From: Paraburkholderia monticola
Lineage (GTDB): Bacteria; Pseudomonadota; Gammaproteobacteria; Burkholderiales; Burkholderiaceae
Assembly: GCF_001580545.1 (NCBI RefSeq)
Contig: NZ_LRBG01000004.1
Span: 434,001 to 498,000 of the forward strand
Length of the DNA stretch: 64,000 nucleotides
Direction: 5' to 3'
Both the position numbers and the translations under genes were made by a program. Of this stretch, positions 1 to 8,526 are shown one piece after another (position 1 is the first letter of the stretch; each line of letters begins with the position of its first letter). The notes beneath the pieces were generated by a model. It made no database searches. It was not told where the DNA came from and saw only the letters and a program-made list of their open reading frames with translations.

Positions 1-315
1 TTCGGAGACGAACCCGGCGATGAAAATCGCGAGTGCGAGCGCCGCGGTCGATAGCGACAGCGACAGACTGCTTTGCGCAGGCGTCACGTTGAACGCCTCG
101 GAAAACGACGGCAGCAGCGGCTGCACACAGTAGAGCAGCGAGAACGTCGCATAGCCGGCGAACAGCAGCGCGACGCTCGCGCGCCAGTACGCGCGCGAGC
201 CGCGTTCGAGGTAGGGGATGTCCGATACGACGGTGGCGCCGACGGAAACAGCCTGGGCTGCGGAGGGGGAGGGAACGGCAGATGCTGTCCGCTGGGATTG
301 CGGCGGCAGGGTCAC
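1..315 (-). CDS. MFS transporter, N-terminal part (runs off left edge)
   Basis: The first 105 codons of a minus-strand gene are visible. It starts with GTG at 315, and an AAGGAG ribosome-binding site lies about 8 bases upstream. A 35-residue soluble N-terminus is followed by a hydrophobic segment (ALLFAGYATFSLLYC), the sequence QPLLPSFSEAF and a second hydrophobic segment (STAALALAIFIAGFVSE). This pattern is that of the first two helices of major facilitator family transporters. The substrate cannot be told from this part. It lies downstream of the RND efflux genes on the same strand, 132 bases after the outer-membrane gene, so it may belong to the same transcription unit. Confidence 0.75.
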   Translation of the reverse strand, partial: MTLPPQSQRTASAVPSPSAAQAVSVGATVVSDIPYLERGSRAYWRASVALLFAGYATFSLLYCVQPLLPSFSEAFNVTPAQSSLSLSLSTAALALAIFIAGFVSE

Positions 316-447
316 AACAGAACTCCTTGGGTCACACGGAAAAGCGCAAAGGTGTTAAGGATACGCTGAAAACGCCTTTCGGGCCGGCGGCGCGGGCAAC
401 GCGGCGCGTGATCCGCCGCCCGCCGCCCGCCGCGCGTCCATCTGGCG

Positions 448-2001
448 CTAACCGTGCGTCGCGGCTTCGCTGGCCGGCGTCGGCGCCGGCGCGGCTGTGG
501 AATCCGAACGCGCCGAAGGATGCACGAGCGTATCGACGCCCGGCGTATCGACGCCCGGCAGCGCCGTGGTGTCCCAGCCGCCGCCGAGCGCCTTCACGAG
601 CGCGACACTCGCGGCCATCCGGCGGCGCGCGATCGCGACCGCGGTGCGCTCGTTGGTGAGCGCGGTCGTCTGCGTGACGACCACGTCGAGATAGGTGATC
701 GCGCCGTTCCGGTAGCGGTCCGACACGACCGCGAGTGCGCGGCGCGCGGCCGCGACCGCGTCGTCCTGCGCGGTGGCTTCCTGTTCGAGCACGCGCAGCG
801 CGGCGAGGTTGTCCTCGACCTGGCCGAACGCGTTCAGCACCGTCTGCCGATACTGCGCGACGCTTTCGTCGTATTGCGCGCGGGCCTGTTCCTTGACGGC
901 CGCGCGGCCGCCGAAGTCGAGCAACGTGCCCGCGAGCGTCGGCCCGAGCGACCACAGCCGGCTGGGCGCGAGCAGCCACTGGCTGTAGTTGGTCGCCTCG
1001 AGCCCGCCCGTCACGGCCAGCACGAGGTTCGGGAAAAACGCCGCGGTGGCCACGCCGATCTGCGCGTTCATCGCGGCGACGTGCCGCTCGGCGGCCGCGA
1101 TATCGGGACGCCGTTCGAGCAAACCGGACGGCACGCCGGCCGCCGCGACCACCGGTACCGCGACGAGCGGCGCGACGGGCAGCGTGAAGGTCGAGGGCGG
1201 CTGGCCGATCAGAATCGCGATCGCATGTTCGAGTTGCGCGCGTTGCACGCCGAGGTCGAGCGCCTGCGCCTGGGTGGTCTTCAGCTGCGTTTGTGCCTGC
1301 GCGACGTCGGCATCGGTCGCGATGCCGCCTGCGTAGCGATGTTGCGTCAGTTCGAGCGCTTCCTGATAGGCCTTGATCGTGTCGTCGAGTAGCTGGCGCT
1401 CCTGATCGAGACCGCGCAGCTCGAAGTAGTCGGTGGCGAGTTCGGCCTGCATCGACAGCAACACGGCGTCGACGTCGGCGGCGCTCGCCTGCGCGCCGGC
1501 CTTCGCGCCCTCGACGCTGCGCGACACGCGGCCCCACAGGTCGGGCTCCCACGACGCGTCGAGCTGCACCAGATAGTCGTTCAGCGTGAGACCGGCCGTC
1601 GATTTATGCAGCACGTTCTCGGAGGTCCGCGTGCGCGAATACTGGGCCCCCGCGCTGACCACCGGGAAGAATTGCGAGCGATATTGCGCGACGGTCGCGC
1701 GCGACGCGCGAAAGCGCGCTTCGGCGGCCTGCACGTCCTGGTTCGCGCTCGCGACCTGCGATTCGAGCGCATCGAGCGATGCGTCGTCGTAGATGCGCCA
1801 CCACGCGCCGCGCGTGAATGTGTCGGCGGGTTGCGCGGGCTTCCAGCCGGTGCCTTCGAGTTCGCGCCAGGTCGCGGGCGCGACGGCGGCGGGCTTCACG
1901 TAGTCGGGGCCGACGGTGCAGGCGCTGAGCGCGCCGGCGAGGGCGAGCGCGACTGCCGATGCGCGGAGGGAAACGCGCGCTGACGCCATCTTCATGATCA
2001 C
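448..2001 (-). CDS. RND efflux outer-membrane lipoprotein, NodT/OprM family
   Basis: Outer-membrane channel of a tripartite efflux pump. The 517-residue length is usual for the family. The N-terminus is a lipoprotein signal with lipobox LSAC (Cys28), followed by TVGPDYVKP, the typical start of mature NodT/OprM proteins. Two repeats of the outer-membrane efflux domain follow (WWRIYDDASLDALESQV in the first; RRPDIAAAERHVAAMNAQIGVA starts the second). Its ATG overlaps the stop of the membrane-fusion gene by four bases (ATGA), so the two are translationally coupled. The C-terminal 30 residues are rich in Ser, Ala and Pro and likely disordered. Substrate specificity is unknown. Confidence 0.92.
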   Translation of the reverse strand: MIMKMASARVSLRASAVALALAGALSACTVGPDYVKPAAVAPATWRELEGTGWKPAQPADTFTRGAWWRIYDDASLDALESQVASANQDVQAAEARFRASRATVAQYRSQFFPVVSAGAQYSRTRTSENVLHKSTAGLTLNDYLVQLDASWEPDLWGRVSRSVEGAKAGAQASAADVDAVLLSMQAELATDYFELRGLDQERQLLDDTIKAYQEALELTQHRYAGGIATDADVAQAQTQLKTTQAQALDLGVQRAQLEHAIAILIGQPPSTFTLPVAPLVAVPVVAAAGVPSGLLERRPDIAAAERHVAAMNAQIGVATAAFFPNLVLAVTGGLEATNYSQWLLAPSRLWSLGPTLAGTLLDFGGRAAVKEQARAQYDESVAQYRQTVLNAFGQVEDNLAALRVLEQEATAQDDAVAAARRALAVVSDRYRNGAITYLDVVVTQTTALTNERTAVAIARRRMAASVALVKALGGGWDTTALPGVDTPGVDTLVHPSARSDSTAAPAPTPASEAATHG

Positions 2002-3296
2002 GTCCTCGCGGCCGGCCGCGCGCCGGCCTGCGCCGCTGGTGCGCTGGCCGCCGCACCGGTCGCGCCTTCCGAGCCCGCCCCGCCTTCCGCCTTATGCGGC
2101 ACGATCCGCACCGGCGCACCATCGACGATCGAATCCTGCGGATTCAGAATCACCTGCTCGTTGCCCTGCAAACCCGACACGATCGCGACGCGCGTGCCGA
2201 AGTCCGTGCCGAGCGAGACCGGCAGCAGCTTCACCTTGTGCTGCGCATCGACGGTCGCGACCTTCACGCCGTCGGGACGGAACAGCAGCGCGTTACCCGG
2301 CAGCGTGAATGACACGGTGCCCGCGCCGAGCGCGAAATGCACCTGCGCGTAGGCGCCCGGCAACAGCTCACCACTGCGATTGTCGACGTCGACTTCGACG
2401 AGCATCGTGCGCTGCTGCGGATCGACCGCGCCCGCGGTGCGCGCGACCGTCCCCGGATAGTGCCGCGACGGCGTCTCGGTCAGCGTCAGATACGCGCTCT
2501 GCTGCGCGCGAACCTGCTGCGCGTACGCCTGCGGCACGTTCACGTAGACGCGCAGCCGGTCCGCCTGGGCGACATGAAACAGCTCCTTCGCGGGACCGCC
2601 CGAGCTGCCCGCGTCGATCAGCGCGCCGACGTCGACGTTGCGCGCGGTCACGGTGCCGTCGAACGGCGCGTAGACCTTCTGGAACGACTGCGTCTTTTCG
2701 AGGCGCGCGACGTTGAAGCGCGCCGCGTCGAGCGTGGCTTTTTTCGCGAGCATGTCGCCGACCTTTTCGTCGGTCTCCTGCTTCGACACCGACTTGCTCC
2801 TGAGCATCTCCGTCCAGCGATCCGCGGTGCTCTTCGCGAGCGCGTAGTTCGCGTTGGCGTTCGCGAGATCGGCGCGGGCGGCGCGCAACTGGTCGTCGAC
2901 TTCGGGCGTGTCGATTTCCGCGAGCAGCTGACCGTTCTTCACGCGCGCGCCGATGTCGGCGTACCACTTCTTCAGATAGCCGTTGGTGCGTGCGTAGATC
3001 GGCGTGTCGAGAAACGCCTGCACGTTGCCGGGTAGCACGAGATCGAGCCCGGCCGACGACTTCTGCGGCTGCACGACTTCGACGCTCATCTGGCTCGCGT
3101 GCTCGGCGTCGCGTTCGAGCGCGGCATGCGCATCTTGGCGCGACCAGATGCCCTGCGCGGCGAGCGCGAGCACCGCGACGGCGGCCGCGATCAGGATCAG
3201 GCGTGTGCGCCGGGCTTTCGCCGGGTCTTGCGCGGCGGGGCCGCCGGAACCCGAGCCTGAGCCCGAACCTGAGCCGTCTGGACGTTGTGCTTCCAT
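1998..3296 (-). CDS. RND efflux membrane-fusion protein (HlyD/AcrA family)
   Basis: Periplasmic adaptor linking the RND pump to the outer-membrane channel. The chosen ATG at 3296 has a GAGGGGAAG ribosome-binding site. A longer frame exists upstream but reads through sequence with no family similarity. The protein has about 432 residues. It starts with a Gly-Ser repeat linker, then one membrane anchor (LILIAAAVAVLALAAQGIW). A lipoyl/barrel-sandwich half motif follows (GYLKKWYADIGARVKNGQLLAEIDTPEVD), then an alpha-hairpin and the beta-barrel part (VYAPFDGTVTARNVDVGALI). The C-terminus is Ala/Gly rich. It lies between the pump gene (94-base gap) and the channel gene (four-base overlap). Confidence 0.9.
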   Translation of the reverse strand: MEAQRPDGSGSGSGSGSGGPAAQDPAKARRTRLILIAAAVAVLALAAQGIWSRQDAHAALERDAEHASQMSVEVVQPQKSSAGLDLVLPGNVQAFLDTPIYARTNGYLKKWYADIGARVKNGQLLAEIDTPEVDDQLRAARADLANANANYALAKSTADRWTEMLRSKSVSKQETDEKVGDMLAKKATLDAARFNVARLEKTQSFQKVYAPFDGTVTARNVDVGALIDAGSSGGPAKELFHVAQADRLRVYVNVPQAYAQQVRAQQSAYLTLTETPSRHYPGTVARTAGAVDPQQRTMLVEVDVDNRSGELLPGAYAQVHFALGAGTVSFTLPGNALLFRPDGVKVATVDAQHKVKLLPVSLGTDFGTRVAIVSGLQGNEQVILNPQDSIVDGAPVRIVPHKAEGGAGSEGATGAAASAPAAQAGARPAART

Positions 3297-3390
3297 CAAA
3301 CTTCCCCTCTGAAATTGCATGGGCAGTGGAGGCTGCCTCTTGTGCGGCCACAGCGCATGCCGGCCTTCGTCATCATCGCGTGCTTCATGT

Positions 3391-6300
3391 TCATGGTTTC
3401 TGCACCACATGTTCCGCGGCACGCTGATGCCGCGCCGCGAGCCGTCGATAGATCATCGAAAACACGACCGGCACGAAGATCAGCGTGGCCACCGTGCCGA
3501 CCGCGAGGCCGCCGATCACCGCGCGCCCGAGCGGCGCGTTCTGCTCGCCGCCTTCGCCGAGACCGATCGCCATCGGCACCATGCCGATCACCATCGCGAG
3601 CGCGGTCATCAGCACCGGGCGGAAACGCGTGAAGCCCGCTTCGATCGCCGCGCGCGTCGCGTCGCCGTGCAACAGCAACTGTTCGCGCGCGAAGCTGATC
3701 ACCAGAATCGAGTTCGCGGTCGCGATGCCGATACACATGATCGCGCCCGTGAGGGCGGGAATCGACAGCGTGGTGTGCGTGAGGAACAGCATCCACACGA
3801 TGCCCGCGAGCGCGCCCGGCAAAGCGGTGATGATGATGAACGGATCGAGCCACGACTGGAAATTGACGACGATCAGCAGATACACGAGCAGCACCGCGAA
3901 CAGCAAACCCGCGAGCAGGCCCGAGAACGACGCGTTCATCGTCTGCACCTGGCCGCGCAGTTCGATCGTCGAGGTCTTCGGCAGTTCGGCTTTCGACTCG
4001 TCGATGATCTTGCGGATGTCGTCGGACACGCCGCCGAGATCGCGGCCGTCGGCGGTGCCGTAGATGTCGATCGTGGTCTGCGCGTTGTAGTGCGTGAGCA
4101 CGGCGTTGCCCGCTTCGCGGCGCATCGTCGCGAGCGAGCCGAGAATGTTGCTGCGGCCGTTGGCGTTCAGCGGAATGTTCGCGAGCGATTGCAGCGAATC
4201 GATCGTGTATTGCGGTGCTTCCGTGATCACGTTGTAGCTGACGCCATTGCGCGGATTGAGCCAGAACGTCGGCGTGGTCTGCTGGCTGCCCGAGAGGGTG
4301 ATCAGCAGATCGCTCGCGATATCGCGCTGCGAAAAGCCCGCCTGTTGCGCCCGGGTGCGATCGACGTCGATGAAGATCCGCGGCAGATCGGCGGGCTGCT
4401 GGATACGCGCGTCGGCGAGACCCGGCACCGTGCGCAGACGGTTCAGCAGCTTCGCGGCGAACGCGCGATTCGCCGCCACCTCACGGCCGACGATCTGGAT
4501 ATCGATCGGCGACGGCATGCCGAAATTCAGCGTCTGACTGACGATATCGGCGGGCAGAAACGCGAACTGCACGCCGGGGAATTCGTCATTGAGCGTGCGT
4601 CGCAACATGCGCACATAGGCGGCGCTCGGATGATGGTCCGGGTTCAGCGTGATCAGGATGTCCGAATCGGATGTGCCGATCGTGCCCGTGTTGCTGTACG
4701 ACAGGTTGATGCCCGACACCGGCAGACCGATGTTGTCGATGATCGAATGCAGTTCGCCCGCCGGAATCAGCTGACGGATGCGCGTATCGACGCGATCGGT
4801 CAGCACAGCGGTTTCCTCGACCCGCATGCCGGTTTTTGCGCGCATGTGCAGCGCAATCGTGCCGGCATCGACGGCAGGGAAAAAGTCGCGGCCGATAAAC
4901 GGCAGCAACAGCAGCGACGCGCAACAGCACAGGAGAAACAACGTGACGAACAAACCCGGCCGCGCGACACGCGCTTCGAGAAACCCGCGATAGCGCTCGC
5001 GCAGACGCGCAAAACCGCGCTCGAACGCATAGTGCACGCGCATGAACGGATTGCGCGTTTGAGCCGTTGCGTGCTGCGAATCCGCGGGCCTGTGGTGATG
5101 GCGCAGCAGATACTTCGCGAGCGTCGGCACCAGCGTCCGCGAGAAGAAGTACGACGCGAGCATCGCGAACACCACCGCTTCGGCGAGCGGAATGAACAGA
5201 TAGTGCGCGACGCCGGTGAGCAAAAACATCGGCACGAACACGATGCAGATCGACAACGTCGACACGAGCGTCGGAATCGCGATCTGATGCGCGCCGTCGA
5301 GAATCGCCTGTTCGAGCGTCTTGCCCTGCTCGAGCTGATGGCTGATGTTTTCGATCGCGACGGTCGCGTCGTCGACGAGAATCCCGACCGCTAACGCGAG
5401 CCCGCCGAGCGTCATGATGTTGATCGTCTGACCGAGCGCGGACAGCGCGATGATCGACGTGATCATCGACAACGGAATCGATACCGCGATGATCAGCGTC
5501 GCGCGCCAGTTGCCGAGGAACAGCAGAATCATCAGGCCGGTCAGGCACGCGGCGATCAGCGCTTCGCGCAGCACGCCCTGCACCGATGCCCGCACGAACA
5601 GCGACTGGTCGGCAACGGGGTCGATATTCAGCGACGCCGGCACCAGATTGCGCAGCGTCGGCATCATCGTCTTGATGCGGTCGACGATATCGAGCGTGGA
5701 CGTGTTGCCGCTTTTGTTGATCGTCAGCAGCGCGGCGCGCTGGCCGTTCACGCGCACGATGTTGGTCTGCGGCTGATAGCCGTCGCGCACATGCGCGACG
5801 TCGCGGATGTAGATGGTGCCGTTCGCGGTGGTGCGAATCGGAATGTTGTTCAGACCCGCGAGCGAATCGGGGCTGCCGTTCATTTCCACCGAGTACTCGG
5901 TCGAGCCGATTTTCGCGGTGCCCGAGGGCAGAATCAGGTTTTGCGCGCTGACCGCGTTGACCACGTCCATCGGCGACAGATTGCGCTCCTGCAGCTTGCG
6001 CGAATCGATGTCGACCATGATCTGCCGCTGCTTGCCGCCGTACGGCAGGGGCGCGGAGGCGCCGGGCACGGTGGCGAGCTGCGTCTTCAGGAAGTTATTG
6101 CCGAAGTCGTAGAGTTCTTGCTCGGTCAGCGATGCCGACGACAACGCGAGCCGCAGAATCGGCACCGTCGAGGCGTTATAGCGCAGGATGTTCGGCGGCG
6201 TGATGCCGGGCGGCAGCGAGCGCAGTTGCGTTTGCGAGAGCGCGGTGACCTGGGCGAGCGCTTCGTCGATGTTCGCGCCCGGCTGGAAAAAGATCTTGAT

Positions 6301-6573
6301 GACCGTGATGCCGTTCAGCGACGTCGATTCCGTGTGCTCGATATCGTTGACCGCCACCGACAAGCCGCGCTCGTAGTTCAGCGCGATGCGCCGTTCCATC
6401 TCGTCGGCGGGCAGGCCGTTGTACGACCAGATCACCGAGAGCACCGGAATGTCGATGTTCGGAAAGATGTCGGTGGGTGTGCGCAGAATCGTCAACGGTC
6501 CGACGATCAGCAATAGCAGCGCCAGCACGACGAACGTATAGGGGCGCCGTAGCGCGAGACGAACGATCCACAT
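3391..6573 (-). CDS. RND efflux inner-membrane pump, AcrB/HAE1 family
   Basis: Proton-driven export pump of 1060 residues, full length for the family, and first gene of the three-gene efflux operon. The N-terminus (MWIVRLALRRPYTFVVLALLLLI) is the first membrane helix. TM4 carries the proton-relay acid pair in GILVDDATVAIENI. Late helices (LLFAVLLVYLLIVVNFQSW; PALTGAIMCIGIATANSILV) are typical of HAE1-type pumps. The periplasmic porter and docking parts lie between helices 1-2 and 7-8. Drug or metabolite specificity cannot be read from the sequence. No TetR or MarR-type regulator is adjacent. Confidence 0.93.
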   Translation of the reverse strand: MWIVRLALRRPYTFVVLALLLLIVGPLTILRTPTDIFPNIDIPVLSVIWSYNGLPADEMERRIALNYERGLSVAVNDIEHTESTSLNGITVIKIFFQPGANIDEALAQVTALSQTQLRSLPPGITPPNILRYNASTVPILRLALSSASLTEQELYDFGNNFLKTQLATVPGASAPLPYGGKQRQIMVDIDSRKLQERNLSPMDVVNAVSAQNLILPSGTAKIGSTEYSVEMNGSPDSLAGLNNIPIRTTANGTIYIRDVAHVRDGYQPQTNIVRVNGQRAALLTINKSGNTSTLDIVDRIKTMMPTLRNLVPASLNIDPVADQSLFVRASVQGVLREALIAACLTGLMILLFLGNWRATLIIAVSIPLSMITSIIALSALGQTINIMTLGGLALAVGILVDDATVAIENISHQLEQGKTLEQAILDGAHQIAIPTLVSTLSICIVFVPMFLLTGVAHYLFIPLAEAVVFAMLASYFFSRTLVPTLAKYLLRHHHRPADSQHATAQTRNPFMRVHYAFERGFARLRERYRGFLEARVARPGLFVTLFLLCCCASLLLLPFIGRDFFPAVDAGTIALHMRAKTGMRVEETAVLTDRVDTRIRQLIPAGELHSIIDNIGLPVSGINLSYSNTGTIGTSDSDILITLNPDHHPSAAYVRMLRRTLNDEFPGVQFAFLPADIVSQTLNFGMPSPIDIQIVGREVAANRAFAAKLLNRLRTVPGLADARIQQPADLPRIFIDVDRTRAQQAGFSQRDIASDLLITLSGSQQTTPTFWLNPRNGVSYNVITEAPQYTIDSLQSLANIPLNANGRSNILGSLATMRREAGNAVLTHYNAQTTIDIYGTADGRDLGGVSDDIRKIIDESKAELPKTSTIELRGQVQTMNASFSGLLAGLLFAVLLVYLLIVVNFQSWLDPFIIITALPGALAGIVWMLFLTHTTLSIPALTGAIMCIGIATANSILVISFAREQLLLHGDATRAAIEAGFTRFRPVLMTALAMVIGMVPMAIGLGEGGEQNAPLGRAVIGGLAVGTVATLIFVPVVFSMIYRRLAARHQRAAEHVVQKP

Positions 6574-7005
6574 GACTAGCGCAGACGAATGAAATGAGCG
6601 GCGGCTGCGCCGCGCGGATCGGAAACAGAGGCGCGCAGGTCGGCGCGAAAGCCGGCGCGAAATCCGGCGTGAAGCCGCGCGGCACCTGTATCAATGGGAT
6701 CGTTCTGGCAACTCACGTTTTTGATGTCTCCCCCCGCAGGGTTTATGATGATCTTCATTACGTCGTCTGAAGCCGAGATCATCGGCCGTGCGCAGCGTAA
6801 TGGGAATAGGGCGAAACGACGGGTTAAACGGCCTTTCTTCGCGCTTTCCAAAGCCCCGCAAAGCGGGAACAATGACTCGAACCTCTCACGCGCCATGTGC
6901 GCAGCGGATTAGGTGCGCATGCAACGTCAATGCGAAGCGGCGCTTTTATCATCACCTCGACCGGCGTGAAATCATAAAGCCGGCTAAGTGAAGCGGGGAA
7001 ATATC
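6574..7005. other. intergenic region between the RND operon and a small conserved gene
   Basis: About 430 bases without a convincing gene. It must hold the promoter of the leftward efflux operon and of the rightward small gene at 7006. It is AT-richer than its surroundings around 6715-6780 and 6930-6990. I see no clear operator, terminator or RNA structure in it. Confidence 0.5.
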
Positions 7006-7218
7006 ATGGAAGTCGGTTCCATTGTCCGATCAGTACATATCGCCGTGCCACAAGGCGCGCGCGGAATCGTCATGCGCATTCTTGGCGACATGGCAATGGT
7101 GGCGTGGTACGCAGGCGAGCCCGGCGCCTCTCAGCAACTGAATACCGAACCCTTTTTCCTCGAAGATCTGATCGATACCGGCGACCTGATACGTCCGTCC
7201 GGCGCGCAGACGCATTGA
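7006..7218 (+). CDS. small conserved hypothetical protein
   Basis: Encodes 70 residues. The ATG at 7006 has an AGCGGGGA ribosome-binding site. An in-frame ATG 18 bases upstream is less likely because it lacks one. The protein starts MEVGSIVRSV and contains GARGIVMRILGDMAMVAWYAG, which looks like a small beta-rich fold of the kind that binds a partner or nucleic acid. No catalytic motif, membrane segment or signal peptide is visible. The reading frame keeps GC-biased third positions, which supports a real gene. Function unknown. Confidence 0.65.
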   Translation: MEVGSIVRSVHIAVPQGARGIVMRILGDMAMVAWYAGEPGASQQLNTEPFFLEDLIDTGDLIRPSGAQTH

Positions 7219-7240
7219 ACCAGAGGCCTGGCCGTTGCCC

Positions 7241-7290
7241 GTTGCCGCTTATTGGCGCTCATTGCCGCTCATTGCCGCGCATCGCCGTTG
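7241..7290. repeat. degenerate 10-bp tandem repeat, five units
   Basis: Five consecutive 10-base units lie 23 bases after the stop of the small gene: GTTGCCGCTT, ATTGGCGCTC, ATTGCCGCTC, ATTGCCGCGC, ATCGCCGTTG. The period is close to one DNA helical turn. No function is evident. Confidence 0.6.
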
Positions 7291-7477
7291 CGTGACACGC
7301 AGATGCAGGTTGTAGTGATGCTGTAAGGTGAGTCCGGCTCGCGGGCATCACCAAGGGCGTTGCGCGCGTCAATTCACGACGCGCGCCGCAAATCAGCCCA
7401 CGTTTGCAGCGCTGCGATGCACGCATTGCGAGTCGCGGCCCTCGTCTTTACCCGCGGCGCGGCGCACAATGCGGGGC

Positions 7478-8515
7478 ATGAACGACACCATTCCCGACAA
7501 TTCCCATCCCGAGGCCGGCGCCGCTGGCGGCGTGCCGTTCGCGCGGCTTACGCCCGAGACCGTGCTCGATGCGCTCGACGGCGTGCTCGCGACCGACGGC
7601 GTGCGCACCGACGGCCGTCTGCTGCCGCTCAACAGCTACGAAAATCGCGTGTATCAGGTCGGCGTCGAAGACGGCCCGCCCGTGGTCGCCAAGTTTTATC
7701 GTCCTGAGCGCTGGAGCGATGCGGCGATTCTCGAAGAACATGCGTTCGTCGCCGAGCTCGCCGCGCGCGAGATTCCGGCGGTGACCGCGCGCGTGCTCGA
7801 TGGCCGCACGCTGCATACCTTCGACGGTTACCGCTTCTCGGTGTTCGAGCGACGCGGTGGTCGCGCGCCGGATCTGGACCGGCGCGACACGCTCGAATGG
7901 CTGGGGCGTTTCATCGGCCGCATTCACGCGATCGGGCAGACCCACGACTATGCGGAGCGTCCCGCGCTCAATATCGACACGTTCGGCTACGAGCCGCGCG
8001 ACTTCCTGCTCGCGCACCGTTTCGTGCCCGAAGACCTGCGCGTCGCGTGGGAAACCGTCGTCAACCTGGCACTCGAAGGCGTCGAGCGCGCGTTCGAGCG
8101 GGCCGGCGAGATTCGCGCACTGCGTCTGCACGGCGACTGTCATCCGAGCAACGTGCTGTGGACCGACGCGGGCCCGCACTTCGTCGATTTCGACGACAGC
8201 CGCATGGGCCCGGCGATTCAGGATCTGTGGCTGCTGCTGCCGGGCGAGCGCGCCGAGGCGTCGCGCTCGCTTTCCGATCTGCTCGCCGGATACGAGGATT
8301 TCTGCGAGTTCGAGCCGCGCGAACTGCACCTGATCGAAGCGTTGCGCACGCTGCGGCTGATTCACTATCAGGCGTGGCTCGCGCGCCGCTGGAACGACCC
8401 GGCGTTTCCGGCCGCGTTCCCGTGGTTCAACACGCAGCGCTACTGGGAGGAGCGCATCCTCGAGATGCGCGAACAGATCGGCGCGATGCAGGAAGGCCCG
8501 TTGTGGCCGGTTTGA
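7478..8515 (+). CDS. srkA: SrkA-like serine/threonine stress-response kinase (YihE/RdoA family)
   Basis: Cytoplasmic protein kinase of the choline-kinase-like fold; in Enterobacteria SrkA counters stress-induced death. The ATG at 7478 starts a 345-residue protein, close to the 328 of E. coli SrkA. Visible motifs are Lys72 in VVAKFYRPERW (ATP binding), the catalytic HGDCHPSNVLW (His218-Asp220, Asn225) and the metal-binding VDFDDSRMGPAIQDLW. The C-terminus WFNTQRYWEERILEMREQ is also typical. The gene stands alone and converges on the transglutaminase-like gene with 11 bases between the stops. Confidence 0.92.
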   Translation: MNDTIPDNSHPEAGAAGGVPFARLTPETVLDALDGVLATDGVRTDGRLLPLNSYENRVYQVGVEDGPPVVAKFYRPERWSDAAILEEHAFVAELAAREIPAVTARVLDGRTLHTFDGYRFSVFERRGGRAPDLDRRDTLEWLGRFIGRIHAIGQTHDYAERPALNIDTFGYEPRDFLLAHRFVPEDLRVAWETVVNLALEGVERAFERAGEIRALRLHGDCHPSNVLWTDAGPHFVDFDDSRMGPAIQDLWLLLPGERAEASRSLSDLLAGYEDFCEFEPRELHLIEALRTLRLIHYQAWLARRWNDPAFPAAFPWFNTQRYWEERILEMREQIGAMQEGPLWPV

Positions 8516-8526
8516 CGCGTTGACGT

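Noticed and set aside
3319..5394. Long plus-strand frame opposite the RND pump gene
   Set aside because: Same reason: extreme Arg/His content, no ribosome-binding site, and the minus-strand frame has clear RND motifs.
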